From Nematopogon swammerdamellus (lineage: Eukaryota; Arthropoda; Insecta; Lepidoptera; Adelidae), in assembly GCA_946902875.1 (NCBI GenBank), contig OX336343.1:1836754-1900753 (forward strand): a stretch of 64,000 nt of DNA, in the 5' to 3' direction. The number at the start of each line of letters is the position of its first letter. Within the stretch, counting starts at the first letter, position 1. Positions 53,501 through 60,438 of the stretch are shown here, in pieces. The notes beneath the pieces were generated by a model. That model searched no databases and had not been told where the DNA came from. It was given only the letters and a program-made list of their open reading frames with translations. The position numbers and the translations under genes were made by a program.

Positions 53501-56500
53501 TTGATTCCAGATTCGTATTCAGAGCCTACACAGACACCCAGATATCAATTTTGAAAGCAATCGGTCCAGTAACTAAAAAGTTCAAAATGGCGGCAAGTAT
53601 ACATTGAAAATTTCACTTTAGCTTCACATACGATTCGGCTTAAAAATAATAAAAATGGAATACCTATTGCAAAGTTTCCAAAATTTAGTGAAACTTTCAC
53701 TGCAAAATTGTCGTTTAGTTAGCGAGTAAAAATAAAACATGTGCATATAAGTTGATGTTTTTCTTTTTTTCTTGCCCTCCAATAATGTTAAGAGGTACAT
53801 ATACATAGATAGTCATAATTAAAAATGTTTCCTTTTAAATTACATCAAATATAATTTATAATATTGTCCACTACAAACTTCTCATAAAGAGTGCCAACCC
53901 TGTACCCAAGTTATCGAGGTCGCACCAATACACGCAAAGGCGCCCGCGTACGTGAGCAGTAGGTACACATTTTCGGCCGCTTCATAGAAAATGTGACTAG
54001 TGTCACGGGTGTGGTATAACGCTGTCTGCGCTTGAGATGCAAGGACTATAGAACCGTGCCTAAATAAAAGTAGCCTAGCAACAGCGGCGCGCTGCGGAGC
54101 GGGGGCGGCGGCGGCGGCGGCACTGTGGTGGCGCGGAGCGGTGACGACGCGGCGGCGCGGCGCGGCGCGGAGGAGCGGCGGCGCGGCGCGGAGGAGCGGC
54201 TTGTTATTGCTTGCTTGCATGCGTGAGTGGCACGCTGCTACTGAGTTACCGCACCGCACCGCACCCCACCGCACCGTGCCATGCTGCCGCCGCGCGCGCC
54301 GCGCGCGCCGGCCGGTACCTATGTTGCTATGATATTTGCCATACATACCTAAATGCCTATCTACCTATTACCTACCTACCTATTTTTATTTTAGTTTTCA
54401 TCGATAGTCTATTTAGAGGTTTATAAAAAGTGGTAAGTACATGAACTAAAATAATTTGGAAGAAATTACAATAAAATGTTATTTAGGTAAAATAATAAAA
54501 AATAAAAAATTAGAATCACGCATCAGTTACATAAGCCACAATCATTTTAATAATTAAAATAATAAAAAAGCAAAAAAAAAAAACATACGAAAGTGGGATT
54601 CGAACCCCGAACCATCAACTCTTTAGGCTGATAGCGACAAACTACGCTAAATGTGACTTGAACGTGCGAAGCGAAATTAGCAGTCGCATGGTACATTATG
54701 TAGAATTCCCGAATGCTCAAGGTCGTTGGCGTTTGTCACGGCCTTAACCGACCTGAGGCAGGATGCAATCCATCTCCGTGCAAAAATTTATCGAAATCCG
54801 TAACGATGTGATACGTCAAAGAACTAAGGTAGTCGATATTGCAATGAAAATAAGCAATCTGACTGAAGTGGCAGTGGGCTCGGCACATCTGTCGTAGAGC
54901 CGACAACCGATGGGGTAGACGGGTGCTCGAATGGAGGCCACGTACAAGCAAACGTAGCGTGGGACGCCCCCCGGCTAGCTGGACAGATGACCTAAAAAAA
55001 GGTAGCCGGGAGTGGACGGATGAGAAGAGCGGAAGACCGCGTGTGGTGGCGTGCCTTGGGAGAGGCCTATGTCCAGCAGTGGACCGATACAGGCTGATGA
55101 TGATATATAATATTAGTACATGTAGTATGGAAGTCAGGTCAGTCAAGGTTCGAAAAAAAAATTTTAAACTCATGCACGTAATTTTATCTAAGAGTCTGAC
55201 TACTGTTTTTCCCACTAACAAATTTTGACAATTCGATACACTTTGTATCATTTGATTTTTAATATGACTTATTTATTACATTTCTTTGTAATAAACGTAA
55301 ACCAATTGTTTTATTTGACTTGATATAATATGAAATATCAAAATTGACGATGGCACTATACACCACACCAGTTATAGGTAATTTAAATAGGCAGTGTGGA
55401 CCACACTGCCTATTTAAACTTATTTACGGTAAATTGACACTGTGTGAATCTGACACTGTGTGGTCAGATTCTTCAGTATTCATGTTTATGCTGTAAATAT
55501 TTAATGCTCTTGTGAGCGGTAGTATGGGTTAATTATTTGTAAGTTACTATAACATAATACTTATAAGGTACTAACAAAACATTGTGACTTGCGAAGTTTG
55601 TTTGTCAGTTCTTCTTCGCATTGAATTTAGAACTGGCGGAATTTTCGACAAGTCCAAGCGTAGGTTACCTATGTACCTGTGGATGAAATTATACAATAAA
55701 CAATAAACAATTAATGTTATATGAACAGTATGCACGTAATGTTTCAAAAATGGGGCGTGTACTATTTCATATTCTGAACATCTTTTTTTCTACCACTTGG
55801 TGCATTCTGGGGCAAAAAAATACCTTCACCATATATTTTAGGAGTTACCAATTTCGGGGGGGGGGGGGGGGGCCGGTTATGGGGCTTACAACCACCCTAA
55901 CCGCCCCCTTGGGTACGGCCTTGTGTATGTATTCAACAAGAGATGATGTATTTGTATTTGTATGTAACGGCGCGGCGCCGGACAGGAGTCGATAGTGTAC
56001 CCGTGGAGGTACGCGTCGCGTCGACCCTACAACTGGCTCGAGCTGCAGGGTGTGGGGGAGGCGGCGGCGCGGCTGGCCGGGAAGGGGGGCCATCGCGCGC
56101 CACACTATGAGGTTTCTCATCTCATCTTACTCTTTTTTTCTTTTTTTTTAATGGAAACTGACACGGTTGGCTGCGTCACCTACAACATCCGTGATGTCAG
56201 CCCGTCACACCGGGTGAGCTAAGTGCCGTGTCAGTGCTTCCCTTCGGTCGTGCCGCGGCTACACTGAACTGGACGGAAACACAAACTATTTACATAGCCG
56301 TTTCATTCAGTGCGGTGGTACCAACCCGGGTGTATTGAACCCTACCACCTAGTAAGGTAAGAAGGGAAGGGACCTACAGTTTTACGTGGAATCCGAACCA
56401 CGGTCAGCCTCCAACGGTCGAGCGGTCACCCATCCAAGTACTGACCGTGCCCAGCGTTGTTTAACAATCATGTTTCCCTTTCCCCTTACTAGGTGGTAGG

Positions 56501-59500
56501 CTCAAATTGTAGCCGACTGGGTGGTACCACCGTACTGGATGTAAGATGGCCGCATAGCAACCTCGGTTGTGTTCTCCTCTAGTCCAGTATAGCCAACAAT
56601 CCAGGGAAGTCTCCGGTATGGCACCTACCTTCTCGGAGGTGATATTGGCTAGTCAGAGCATGTGCTTTGGCCCCTCTGACTCAGCCACCCATACCGGATT
56701 ACATAAAAAAAAAAATCAATGAATAGCGAATGTATTCGGTAGATGGCGCGCGCCCATACACTCTTTGGTTTCTTCTATGGGAACCCCCGTGATTTTTTTA
56801 CTTTTTCTTATTTTTTGTTTATCGTTTGTTGTTATATCGGCCATAATAACACATATTCTGTGAAAATTTCAACTGACTACCTATTACTGGCTACTATTAC
56901 GTCCGGACGGACGAACGGACGGACGGACGGACGGACGGACGGACGGACGGACAGACAGACAGACAGACGGCGGCGTAGGCTTAGTAATAGGGTCCCGTAC
57001 CGGATACGGAACCCTAAAAAAAGCAATCCAACATCTCCCACACAGGTGTATCAGAGCAGTGCTGACGGTGCGTTCGGTGGTTCCCTGGAGGACTATCTGA
57101 AGGGTGTTGTGGGCGCGGCTTTCGTCTACGCGGTCCGGCCGTACCACCAACCCATACCCAACACCACGAGCTTGCTACTCAATAGTGAGAGTATACATAC
57201 ATACATAATTTTTTTTTGTTTTTTTTTTATGGAAACTGACACGGTTGGCCACATCACCTACAACATCCGTGATGTCAGCCCACAACACCAGGTGAACCAG
57301 GTGTCATGTCAGTGATTCCCTTCATTTCGCGCCGGCTACACTGAAGTGGACGGAAAACACGAACTATTTACATAGCCGTTTCGACCGACGTTTCGCTGAG
57401 CGCGGTGGTACCAACCCGGCCGGGATAAACCCTACCACCTAGTAAGGTAAGGGAAGGAACATATTCTTCTTCAATTGTCACGCAACTCTTTTGCTACTAC
57501 CTACTTACAATCCACTATATTATCGAATCACAAACATCCAAAGGTTGACTGTAAGAAATCTCTGTAAGGGATAAGTCCGCCTTTTATTTTTATTTTTTTT
57601 ATATGTGATCCGGTATGGGTGGCTGAGTTGGAGGGGCTAAAGCGCATGCTCTGACCAGCCAATATCACCTCCGAGAAGGTAGGTGCCATACCGGAGACTT
57701 CCCTGGATTGCTGGCTATACTGGACTAGAGGAGAACACAACCGAGGCTGCTATGCGGCCATCTTACATCCAGTACGGTGGCACCAACCCAGTCGGCTACA
57801 ATTTGAGCCTACCACCTAGTAAGGGGCAAGGGAAGGGAAGGGACCTACAGTTTTACACCGGTTCCGAACGGTGAAGCGGCAGGTGTAGCTATGCACGTAA
57901 ATTTTTTCGTCAGAAAAAAACTCATTGGTACACGCCGACGGGATTCGAACCGCGGACCTCTCGCATGAGAAGCCGATGCCCAAACCACTGGGCCACCCGC
58001 CGCTTAAACCTTATGTAAATTTTCCAATGTATTTGTTACTGTTTAATGTTTACTGGAGCAATAAAGAATTTTCTATCTATCTACATATCTACATACCACA
58101 ATCGTCAGCCTCGATAGCTCAGTGATGCAGACAGTCGACTGTCGCTATTGATGGTTAAGCAACGCTGAGCCGGTCAGTACTTAGATGGGTGAACGCTCGA
58201 CCGTTGGAGGCTGACCGTGGTTCGGATTCCACGTAAAACTGTAGGTCCCTTCCCTGATTACCTTACTAGGTGGTAGGGTTCAAACCGCCCGGGTTGGTAC
58301 CACCGCACTGAATGAAACGTCGGTCGAAACGGCTATGTAAATAGTTCGTGTTTTCCGTCCAGTTCAGTGTAGCCGACATGAAATGAAGGGAAGCACTGAC
58401 ATGGCACCTAGTTCACCCGGTGTTATGGGCTGACATCACGGATGTTGTAGGTGATGTGCCAACCGTCCGTGTCAGTTTCCATAAAAAAACACGCTGTATC
58501 CCGACAATCGGGGTAAGCAGAGTAATCGGAGTTGTGCTGCAGGAGCTCTTGTAAATTTACAGCACGACACCGACCACTACGTTTAGCCAAGTATTCGGAC
58601 AAGACAACCTATCAAGCAGCAAGTAAGGTACAAAGACCAACCAGCTGCATAACATCGGTAGAAGGATCGTTCCAAATTAAGAGGTGGCTACCCTGTCGCC
58701 CTTTAGCACGACATCTCGGCGTGCGTCCGTACACATATAAGCGGCGGGTGGCCGAGTGGTTTGGGCATCGGTTTCTCATGCGAGAGGTCCGCGGGTTTTT
58801 TCTGACGAAAAAATTTACGTGCAAGCCTACACCTGCTGCGTCACCGTTCGGAACCGGTGTAAAATTGTAGGTCCCTTCCCTTGCCCCTTACTAGGTGGTA
58901 GGCTCAAATTGTAGCCGACTGGGTTAATGCCCACCGTACTGGATGTAAGATGGCTGCATAGCAGCCTCGGTTGTGTTCTCCTCTAGTCCAGTATAGCCAG
59001 CAATCCAGGGAAGTCTCCGGTATGGCACCTACCTTCTCGGAGGTGATATTGGCTGGTCGAAACATGCGCTTTGGCCCCTCCGACTCAGCCACCCAAACCG
59101 GATTACATAAAAAAATTAAAAAAAACCGAAACCTAAATAAAAACAGCTCCACCGATTGTTGGAACTTTGTATTATTATGTGAAGTAAGTTAGAATGAACG
59201 ACAATTGGAACCTTGTAAAACTGCGCACAGTGTGCAGTCTTTTATTTTTTTATGGAAACTGACACGGTTGGCTACATCACCTACAACATCCTTGATGTCA
59301 GCCCATAACACCGGGTGAACTTGGTGCCACGTCAGTGCTTCCCTTCGGTCGTGCCGGCTACACTGAACTGGACGGAAAACACAAACTATTTACATAGCCG
59401 TTTCGACCGACCTTTCATTCAGTGCGGTGGTACCAACCCGGGCGGGTTAAACCCTACCACCTAGTAATATAAGAAGGGAGTTATATCCCTTAGTCGCCTT

Positions 59501-60399
59501 TTACGACATACACGGGGAGAGATGCAGTGGGCTATTCTTTTAAAGTACCGGCCCCACACGGTACAAATCTTTTATTTTATTGCTGCCGAACTGGGTGGCT
59601 GTGCTCGAGTTCGGAGCCTCAGGCGCAGCCAATTTCACCCCCCGAGGAGGTGCCAATCCGGCTTGAAGGCAGACTTAAGTCGCTGGGCTATTCACCCACG
59701 ATTTGAAGATCCGTAGATTATAGTTATGTAATTTGGGTTGCCAACATGAGGAATTCATTCCCACCTGCATCCTTTCCTCTAATGTACAGTCTGGACTCCT
59801 TCAAACATAATGTAATGCCATCTTACATCCAGTGTACGGTGGTATCAACCCAGTCGGCTACAATTTGAGCCTACCACCTAGTAAGGGGCAAGGGAAGGGA
59901 CCTACAGTTTTACATCGGTTCCGAACGGTGAAGCAGCAGATGTAGGTATGTACGTAAATTTTTTCGTCAAAAAAAACTCCTTTGTACACGCCGACCGGAT
60001 TCGAACCTCGGACCTCTCGCACGAGACGCCGATGCCCAAACCGCTCGGCCACCCTCCGCTTATTCTTCATATTCGATATTCCCCGGATACCCATACCACA
60101 CCTTTGCAGTGCGACACAAGAACGATTCAGAGAATCGTGCCGTTGGAAGAACTCTTCTGTCGACTGCAAAGGTGTTCCGGGCGACCGAATTTTAACCTCG
60201 GACCTCTCGCACGAGAAGCCGATGCCCAAACCGCTCGGCCACCCGCCCGCGTGATGCTAACAAAACTATAATGCTGTCTCGCCTTACAGAGGACTACATC
60301 CAGCAAGCCACGGCCATCACGCTGGGGCTGGTCCGCGCTCATCGCAACATCAACAAGCGGAACACTCTCTCCTACTTCGGAACAGAAAAACAATTCTAG
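38503..60399 (+). CDS. Gene 2: complete M14 carboxypeptidase-like pseudoenzyme, 411 aa
   Basis: Eight exons join in one frame: 38503-38594, 39626-39921, 40299-40404, 41915-42117, 43418-43581, 55986-56111, 57046-57184 and 60290-60399 (1236 nt including TAG). Every junction phase agrees. Residues 1-20 form a signal peptide or signal anchor, a short region of about 35 residues replaces the usual propeptide of about 90, and the M14-like domain fills the rest. By bovine carboxypeptidase A numbering, His69 is Asp132, Glu72 is Ala135, Arg127 is His208, Asn144 is Asp224 and Glu270 is Ala358. Arg145 (Arg225), His196 (His278) and Tyr248 (Tyr331) remain. With two zinc ligands and the catalytic glutamate gone, peptidase activity is not expected (inference). 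The open frame without stops suggests selection rather than decay. Exons 2-8 are firm; exon 1 is supported by phase and signal-peptide form. Confidence 0.85.
39290..39480 (-). mobile_element. tRNA-like sequence or SINE head
   Basis: In reverse complement: TGGCTTAATGGTAAGAGTG (A-box form) and GGGTTCGAACCCC (B-box form), 45-50 bp apart. The acceptor-stem pairing is poor, so a functional tRNA is unlikely. Confidence 0.45.
39626..39921 (+). CDS. Gene 2 exon 2: start of M14-like domain
   Basis: The acceptor is CACCAACAG and the donor is GGAG before GTTGGT. It encodes a short Asn/Thr-rich lead with two cysteines, then SDFKNYLTSKEINNFIQELV and a stretch ending KKKGVLVIG. This follows the N-terminal helix and first strands of M14 peptidases. 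An alternative acceptor at 39732 (CACAG) would shorten the exon, but its phase would not fit exon 1. Confidence 0.75.
39936..40262 (-). mobile_element. SINE-C copy, full length
   Basis: Tail and core in reverse orientation, then CTTAGTCGCCTTTTACGACA and CCGGCCCCACACGGTAC. It fills nearly all of gene 2 intron 2. Confidence 0.85.
40299..40404 (+). CDS. Gene 2 exon 3: degenerate HxxE zinc motif
   Basis: The acceptor is TGTTTTCAG and the donor GTAGGT. It encodes ALDPMAWAAAMSVLELAMNM and ends LTDYDW. In canonical enzymes the start reads G-I-H-A-R-E-W; here Asp replaces His and Ala replaces Glu, while the Trp is kept. A SINE ends at about 40262, 36 bp before the exon. Confidence 0.85.
40440..40770 (-). 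mobile_element. LINE 3' end
   Basis: The minus frame encodes [40 protein letters not shown] and GVNGHLSGRHG, with a poly-A tail (poly-T at 40431-40441). Confidence 0.8.
41106..41515 (+). mobile_element. SINE-A copy, full length
   Basis: GCGGCGGGTGGCCGAGTGG, B box TCGGTTCGAATCCGGTCGG, core CTTACTAGGTGGTAGGCTCA, tail CCGGATTACTTACATAAAAA. Confidence 0.87.
41567..41895 (+). mobile_element. SINE-D copy, full length
   Basis: Uninterrupted: head GTACCGTGTGAGGCCGGTAC, the AGGACAAGATACTGCGCTAA region, CAGCAGGTGGG, GTGGCGGTCGGTGTTGTGCT and the GGGATACAGCGTGTG end. It stops about 20 bp before gene 2 exon 4. Confidence 0.82.
41915..42117 (+). CDS. Gene 2 exon 4: NPDG and DRNF motifs
   Basis: The acceptor CCAAACAG lies about 20 bp after the end of a SINE. 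The exon encodes YLIPAGNPDGMDYTLS through LWHKNLAG to GTNIDRNFAYHWQ. The NPDG motif and Arg225 are kept; Arg127 is His208 and Asn144 is Asp224. The donor is GTGAGG in phase 1. The intron sequence right after this donor has been amplified in tandem downstream (see 42340-42790). Confidence 0.87.
42158..42312 (-). mobile_element. 5'-truncated LINE fragment with target duplication
   Basis: Poly-T then a reverse copy of the LINE 3' end seen at 43986. GACTAGGT is present on both sides (42150-42157 and after 42308). It separates the first donor-derived unit from the tandem copies that follow. Confidence 0.75.
42330..42790 (+). repeat. Tandem repeat made from the exon 4 5' splice site
   Basis: Eight units of about 47-56 bp, each AAGGTGAGGGAAATTTTCAA, TATGGAATCATTTTTGACTA, GGTAGCAAAATTATTC. 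The unit equals the first 37 bp of intron 4 (42118 onward) plus spacer. Seven units keep a GTGAGG donor motif (42393, 42443, 42499, 42549, 42605, 42660, 42716); the first has GTTTAG. Confidence 0.9.
42810..43310 (+). repeat. Repeat family F copy
   Basis: CAAGTGCGAGTCGAACTCGC, ATTGCGGTTCAAGAGATACG, short GGAC run and AGTAATAGGCTTCCGTACGG. Confidence 0.75.
43418..43581 (+). CDS. Gene 2 exon 5: region of third zinc ligand, His kept
   Basis: The exon encodes SSPQRPCSQRYHGQKPFSTV and ends DIAIHLSAVYQQGK. His278 matches zinc ligand His196. The acceptor TCTGCAG directly follows a short TGATTC microsatellite that looks like the tail of a LINE. The donor is AAG before GTATTA in phase 0, opening a 12.4-kb intron. 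Confidence 0.85.
43986..44480 (-). mobile_element. LINE 3' end
   Basis: The minus frame encodes RTHRFSKSFLCRTARVWNCL, FNLGVFKRRINGLDSL and a poly-A tail (poly-T at about 43992). It carries a 10-bp internal duplication (GGTTGCAAGG) relative to other copies. Confidence 0.78.
44470..44735 (+). mobile_element. LINE 3' end
   Basis: The plus frame encodes ARRCIESKDS, LPRMRTNRFCRSILHKTAKV, WNGLPGNIFPHSYN; same family as 40440-40770. Confidence 0.72.
44741..44792. repeat. Perfect palindrome of about 40 bp
   Basis: CCCACAGCCCACTCAGCCCG is followed directly by its reverse complement CGGGCTGAGTGGGCTGTGG. Confidence 0.85.
44905..45062 (+). mobile_element. LINE 3' fragment abutting the 45-kb LINE
   Basis: TAAACTCTGGAACGCTCTCC, TTCAAGAGAGGCGTGAATGA and CGCCGGCATGGCATTCGTAG, 3' end of the 40440 family in plus orientation. 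Confidence 0.65.
45065..47301 (+). CDS. LINE ORF2: endonuclease end and complete reverse transcriptase
   Basis: The open frame extends upstream of the first ATG (45274) to about 45065, where it starts with the end of an endonuclease domain (SDHLAQ, the final catalytic Asp-His). Then come [53 protein letters not shown] and the catalytic FADDISV of a non-LTR reverse transcriptase. A C-terminal domain ends near YNTRHKDNLLGIKHR and RFYNKIPQEIRNL, as in Jockey/CR1-group elements. No stop or frameshift breaks the approximately 745 codons, so the copy is young. The N-terminal endonuclease and ORF1 are missing, so it is 5'-truncated and should not move on its own. Confidence 0.9.
45065..47895 (+). 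mobile_element. 5'-truncated LINE with (AATAAAC)n tail
   Basis: After the stop at 47301 comes about 590 bp of 3' UTR ending AATAAACAATAAACAATAAA. Two blocks of this UTR, GACGATGGCACTATACACC and TCAGTTCTTCTTCGC, recur in order at 55337 and 55606, marking a second 3' end of the same family. Confidence 0.85.
47900..47968 (+). mobile_element. LINE 3' tail fragment
   Basis: Same tail as 34845-34930, ending in poly-A. Confidence 0.6.
48000..48318. repeat. Copy of the repeat seen at 21300-21960
   Basis: Poly-C run, CCCCAGTATGGATACAATTA, TTTCATACCAAAAGCC, CCATACAAACTTTCATCCCC and AAAAGGTAGCCTATCTACAG. Confidence 0.65.
48324..48504. mobile_element. Hairpin element with TTAA ends
   Basis: GGTTAACCAAAGCTGGCGCG at the left and CGCGCCAGCTTTGGTTAA at the right. 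AATTGTGCAAGTGCGAGTGA pairs with its complement inside. TTAA ends are typical of piggyBac-type target sites. Confidence 0.8.
49061..49440 (+). mobile_element. SINE-C copy with a nested reverse SINE-B 3' part
   Basis: The third head at 49061-49133 (GTACCGTGTGGGATGGTAAT) continues after about 49285 (ATATGACTCCCTTC) to a SINE-B-type tail. Positions 49134-49284 hold a reverse SINE-B tail fragment. Confidence 0.7.
50219..52430 (+). repeat. 108-109-bp tandem array, forward block (about 20 copies)
   Basis: The unit contains GTGGCCGCCATTTTGAACTT, TTTAGTTACTGGACCGATTG, CTTTCAAAGTCGATATCTGG and CTGAATACGAATCCGTTGTC. Units to about 51950 are nearly identical and alternate between two variants (GTGGCCGCC and GCGGCTGCC; later GGGCTCTG and GGACTCTG). 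Units after 51950 are more diverged. Short open frames of 66-106 codons arise from the repeat and are not genes. Confidence 0.95.
52431..53592 (-). repeat. Same tandem array, reverse block (about 11 copies)
   Basis: Reverse-complement units (ACAGATTCGTATTCAGAGCC, AGCAATCGGTCCAGTAACTA, TTCAAAATGGCGGCCACTTT), more diverged than the forward units. Near 52620-52860 a higher-order two-unit repeat is visible. Confidence 0.95.
54100..54200. repeat. GC-rich GCGGCGG/GCGCGGCGCGG simple repeat
   Basis: GGC and GCGGCGCG runs. Reading frames here are low-complexity and are not taken as genes. Confidence 0.75.
54585..54685 (-). mobile_element. tRNA-like sequence or SINE head
   Basis: In reverse complement: TTTAGCGTAGTTTGTCGC (A-box form) and GGGGTTCGAATCCC (B-box form), followed by an A-poor tail of unknown type. 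Confidence 0.45.
54830..55115 (+). mobile_element. RTE-type LINE 3' end
   Basis: The plus strand encodes [37 protein letters not shown] and a tail TATGTCCAGCAGTGGACCGA ending in GATGATGATG. Confidence 0.78.
55318..55712 (+). mobile_element. Second 3' end of the 45-kb LINE family
   Basis: Shares GACGATGGCACTATACACC and TCAGTTCTTCTTCGC and ends ACAATAAACAATAAACAA. An inverted pair CAGTGTGGACCACACTG lies at 55393-55409. Confidence 0.72.
55986..56111 (+). CDS. Gene 2 exon 6: YPW region
   Basis: The exon has 42 codons, phase 0 at both ends. It starts ESIVYPWRYASRRPYNWLEL, matching the canonical LYPWGY region, and continues with an Ala/Gly-rich helix. The acceptor is CGGACAG and the donor GAG before GTTTCT. 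A minus-orientation SINE starts about 27 bp after the donor. Confidence 0.87.
56139..56465 (-). mobile_element. SINE-B copy, partial head
   Basis: Tail, core and 5S-like part (CCATCCAAGTACTGACCGTG) in reverse orientation. It begins 27 bp after the donor of gene 2 exon 6. Confidence 0.78.
56472..56713 (+). mobile_element. SINE-A copy without head
   Basis: From CCCCTTACTAGGTGGTAGGC to CCGGATTACATAAAAAAAAA. Confidence 0.78.
56725..57018 (+). repeat. Repeat family F copy with (GGAC)n
   Basis: AGATGGCGCGCGCCCATACA, GTGAAAATTTCAACTGACTA, about 12 GGAC units, AGTAATAGGGTCCCGTACCG. It ends 28 bp before gene 2 exon 7. Confidence 0.75.
57046..57184 (+). CDS. Gene 2 exon 7: catalytic-Glu region, Glu replaced by Ala
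   Basis: The exon encodes VYQSSADGAFGGSLEDYLKG, then VVGAAFVYAVRPYHQPIPNT. The Tyr248 equivalent (Tyr331) and the GGS specificity loop are present. Canonical F-T-x-E-L-R reads FVYAVR, so the general base Glu270 is Ala358. The acceptor is CACACAG; the donor after AATA is GTGAGA in phase 1. A repeat ends 28 bp before the exon. Confidence 0.87.
57212..57448 (-). mobile_element. SINE-B copy without head
   Basis: Poly-T, GACACGGTTGGCCACATCAC through the core to the CTAGTAAGGTAAG end. Confidence 0.75.
57590..58004 (-). mobile_element. SINE-A copy, full length
   Basis: Reverse copy from the poly-A end at 57590 to the head CCACTGGGCCACCCGCCGC at 58004; the B box is intact in reverse (GGGATTCGAACCGCGG). 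Confidence 0.83.
58108..58488 (+). mobile_element. SINE-B copy, full length; clearest 5S-like head
   Basis: Head GATAGCTCAGTGATGCAG, then GGTTAAGCAACGCTGAGCC and GTCAGTACTTAGATGGGTGA, which match the internal control region of 5S rRNA (AAGCAGCG and GTTAGTACTTAGATGGG). Core and tail follow to GTCAGTTTCCATAAAAAAA. Confidence 0.82.
58490..58735 (-). mobile_element. SINE-D 3' part
   Basis: CGCTGTATCCCGACAATCGG, AGAGTAATCGGAGTTGTGCT, CGACACCGACCACTACGTTT in reverse orientation; the head is missing. Confidence 0.7.
58738..59120 (+). mobile_element. SINE-A copy with deleted B box
   Basis: A box GGTGGCCGAGTGGTTTGGG is present, but after GCGAGAGGTCCGCGGG the sequence jumps to TTTTTTCTGACG, removing the B box. 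Core and tail are normal. Confidence 0.82.
59240..59567 (-). mobile_element. SINE-C copy, full length
   Basis: Same structure as 39936-40262: tail, core, GAAGGGAGTTATATCCCTTA junction and the third head ending CCGGCCCCACACGGTAC. Confidence 0.85.
59815..60062 (-). mobile_element. SINE-A copy, 3' part missing
   Basis: Core, linker and complete tRNA-type head in reverse (CCGGATTCGAACCTCGG, CCGCTCGGCCACCCTCCGC). Confidence 0.78.
60196..60250 (-). mobile_element. SINE-A head fragment
   Basis: CCTCGGACCTCTCGCACGAG and ACCGCTCGGCCACCCGCCC only. It ends about 40 bp before gene 2 exon 8. Confidence 0.7.
60290..60399 (+). CDS. Gene 2 exon 8: C-terminal exon and stop
   Basis: The acceptor CGCCTTACAG opens DYIQQATAITLGLVRAHRNI and ends at TAG (60397-60399). 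The final helix matches the C-terminal helix of M14 peptidases. A SINE fragment ends about 40 bp before the acceptor. Confidence 0.85.
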
Positions 60400-60438
60400 C
60401 CAACAAATTTATTTTATTACTCTCAACGTTTCGTACAA

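Larger units (their letters stand above)
49880..53715. mobile_element. Foldback-like element holding forward and reverse repeat arrays
   Basis: The outer flanks are related in inverted orientation (left TTTTGCAGTGAAATTTTGCA; right GAAACTTTCACTGCAAAATT). Inside, about 20 forward and 11 reverse copies of one repeat face each other. The left flank also carries an older interspersed repeat (CAGGTTTCCTCACGGTGTTT). No transposase frame is visible. Confidence 0.55.

Noticed and set aside
50219..53592. CRISPR-like array
   Set aside because: Units are contiguous with no unique spacers, and the sequence is animal nuclear DNA.
53882..54346. 154-codon minus-strand frame rich in Ala and Arg
   Set aside because: It spans a GGC/GCGCGG simple repeat; the composition is that of the repeat and no splice or homology evidence exists.
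57528..60393. Several 60-120-codon frames over 57.5-60.4 kb
   Set aside because: They coincide with SINE-A, B, C and D copies in either orientation; the same peptides recur at each SINE.
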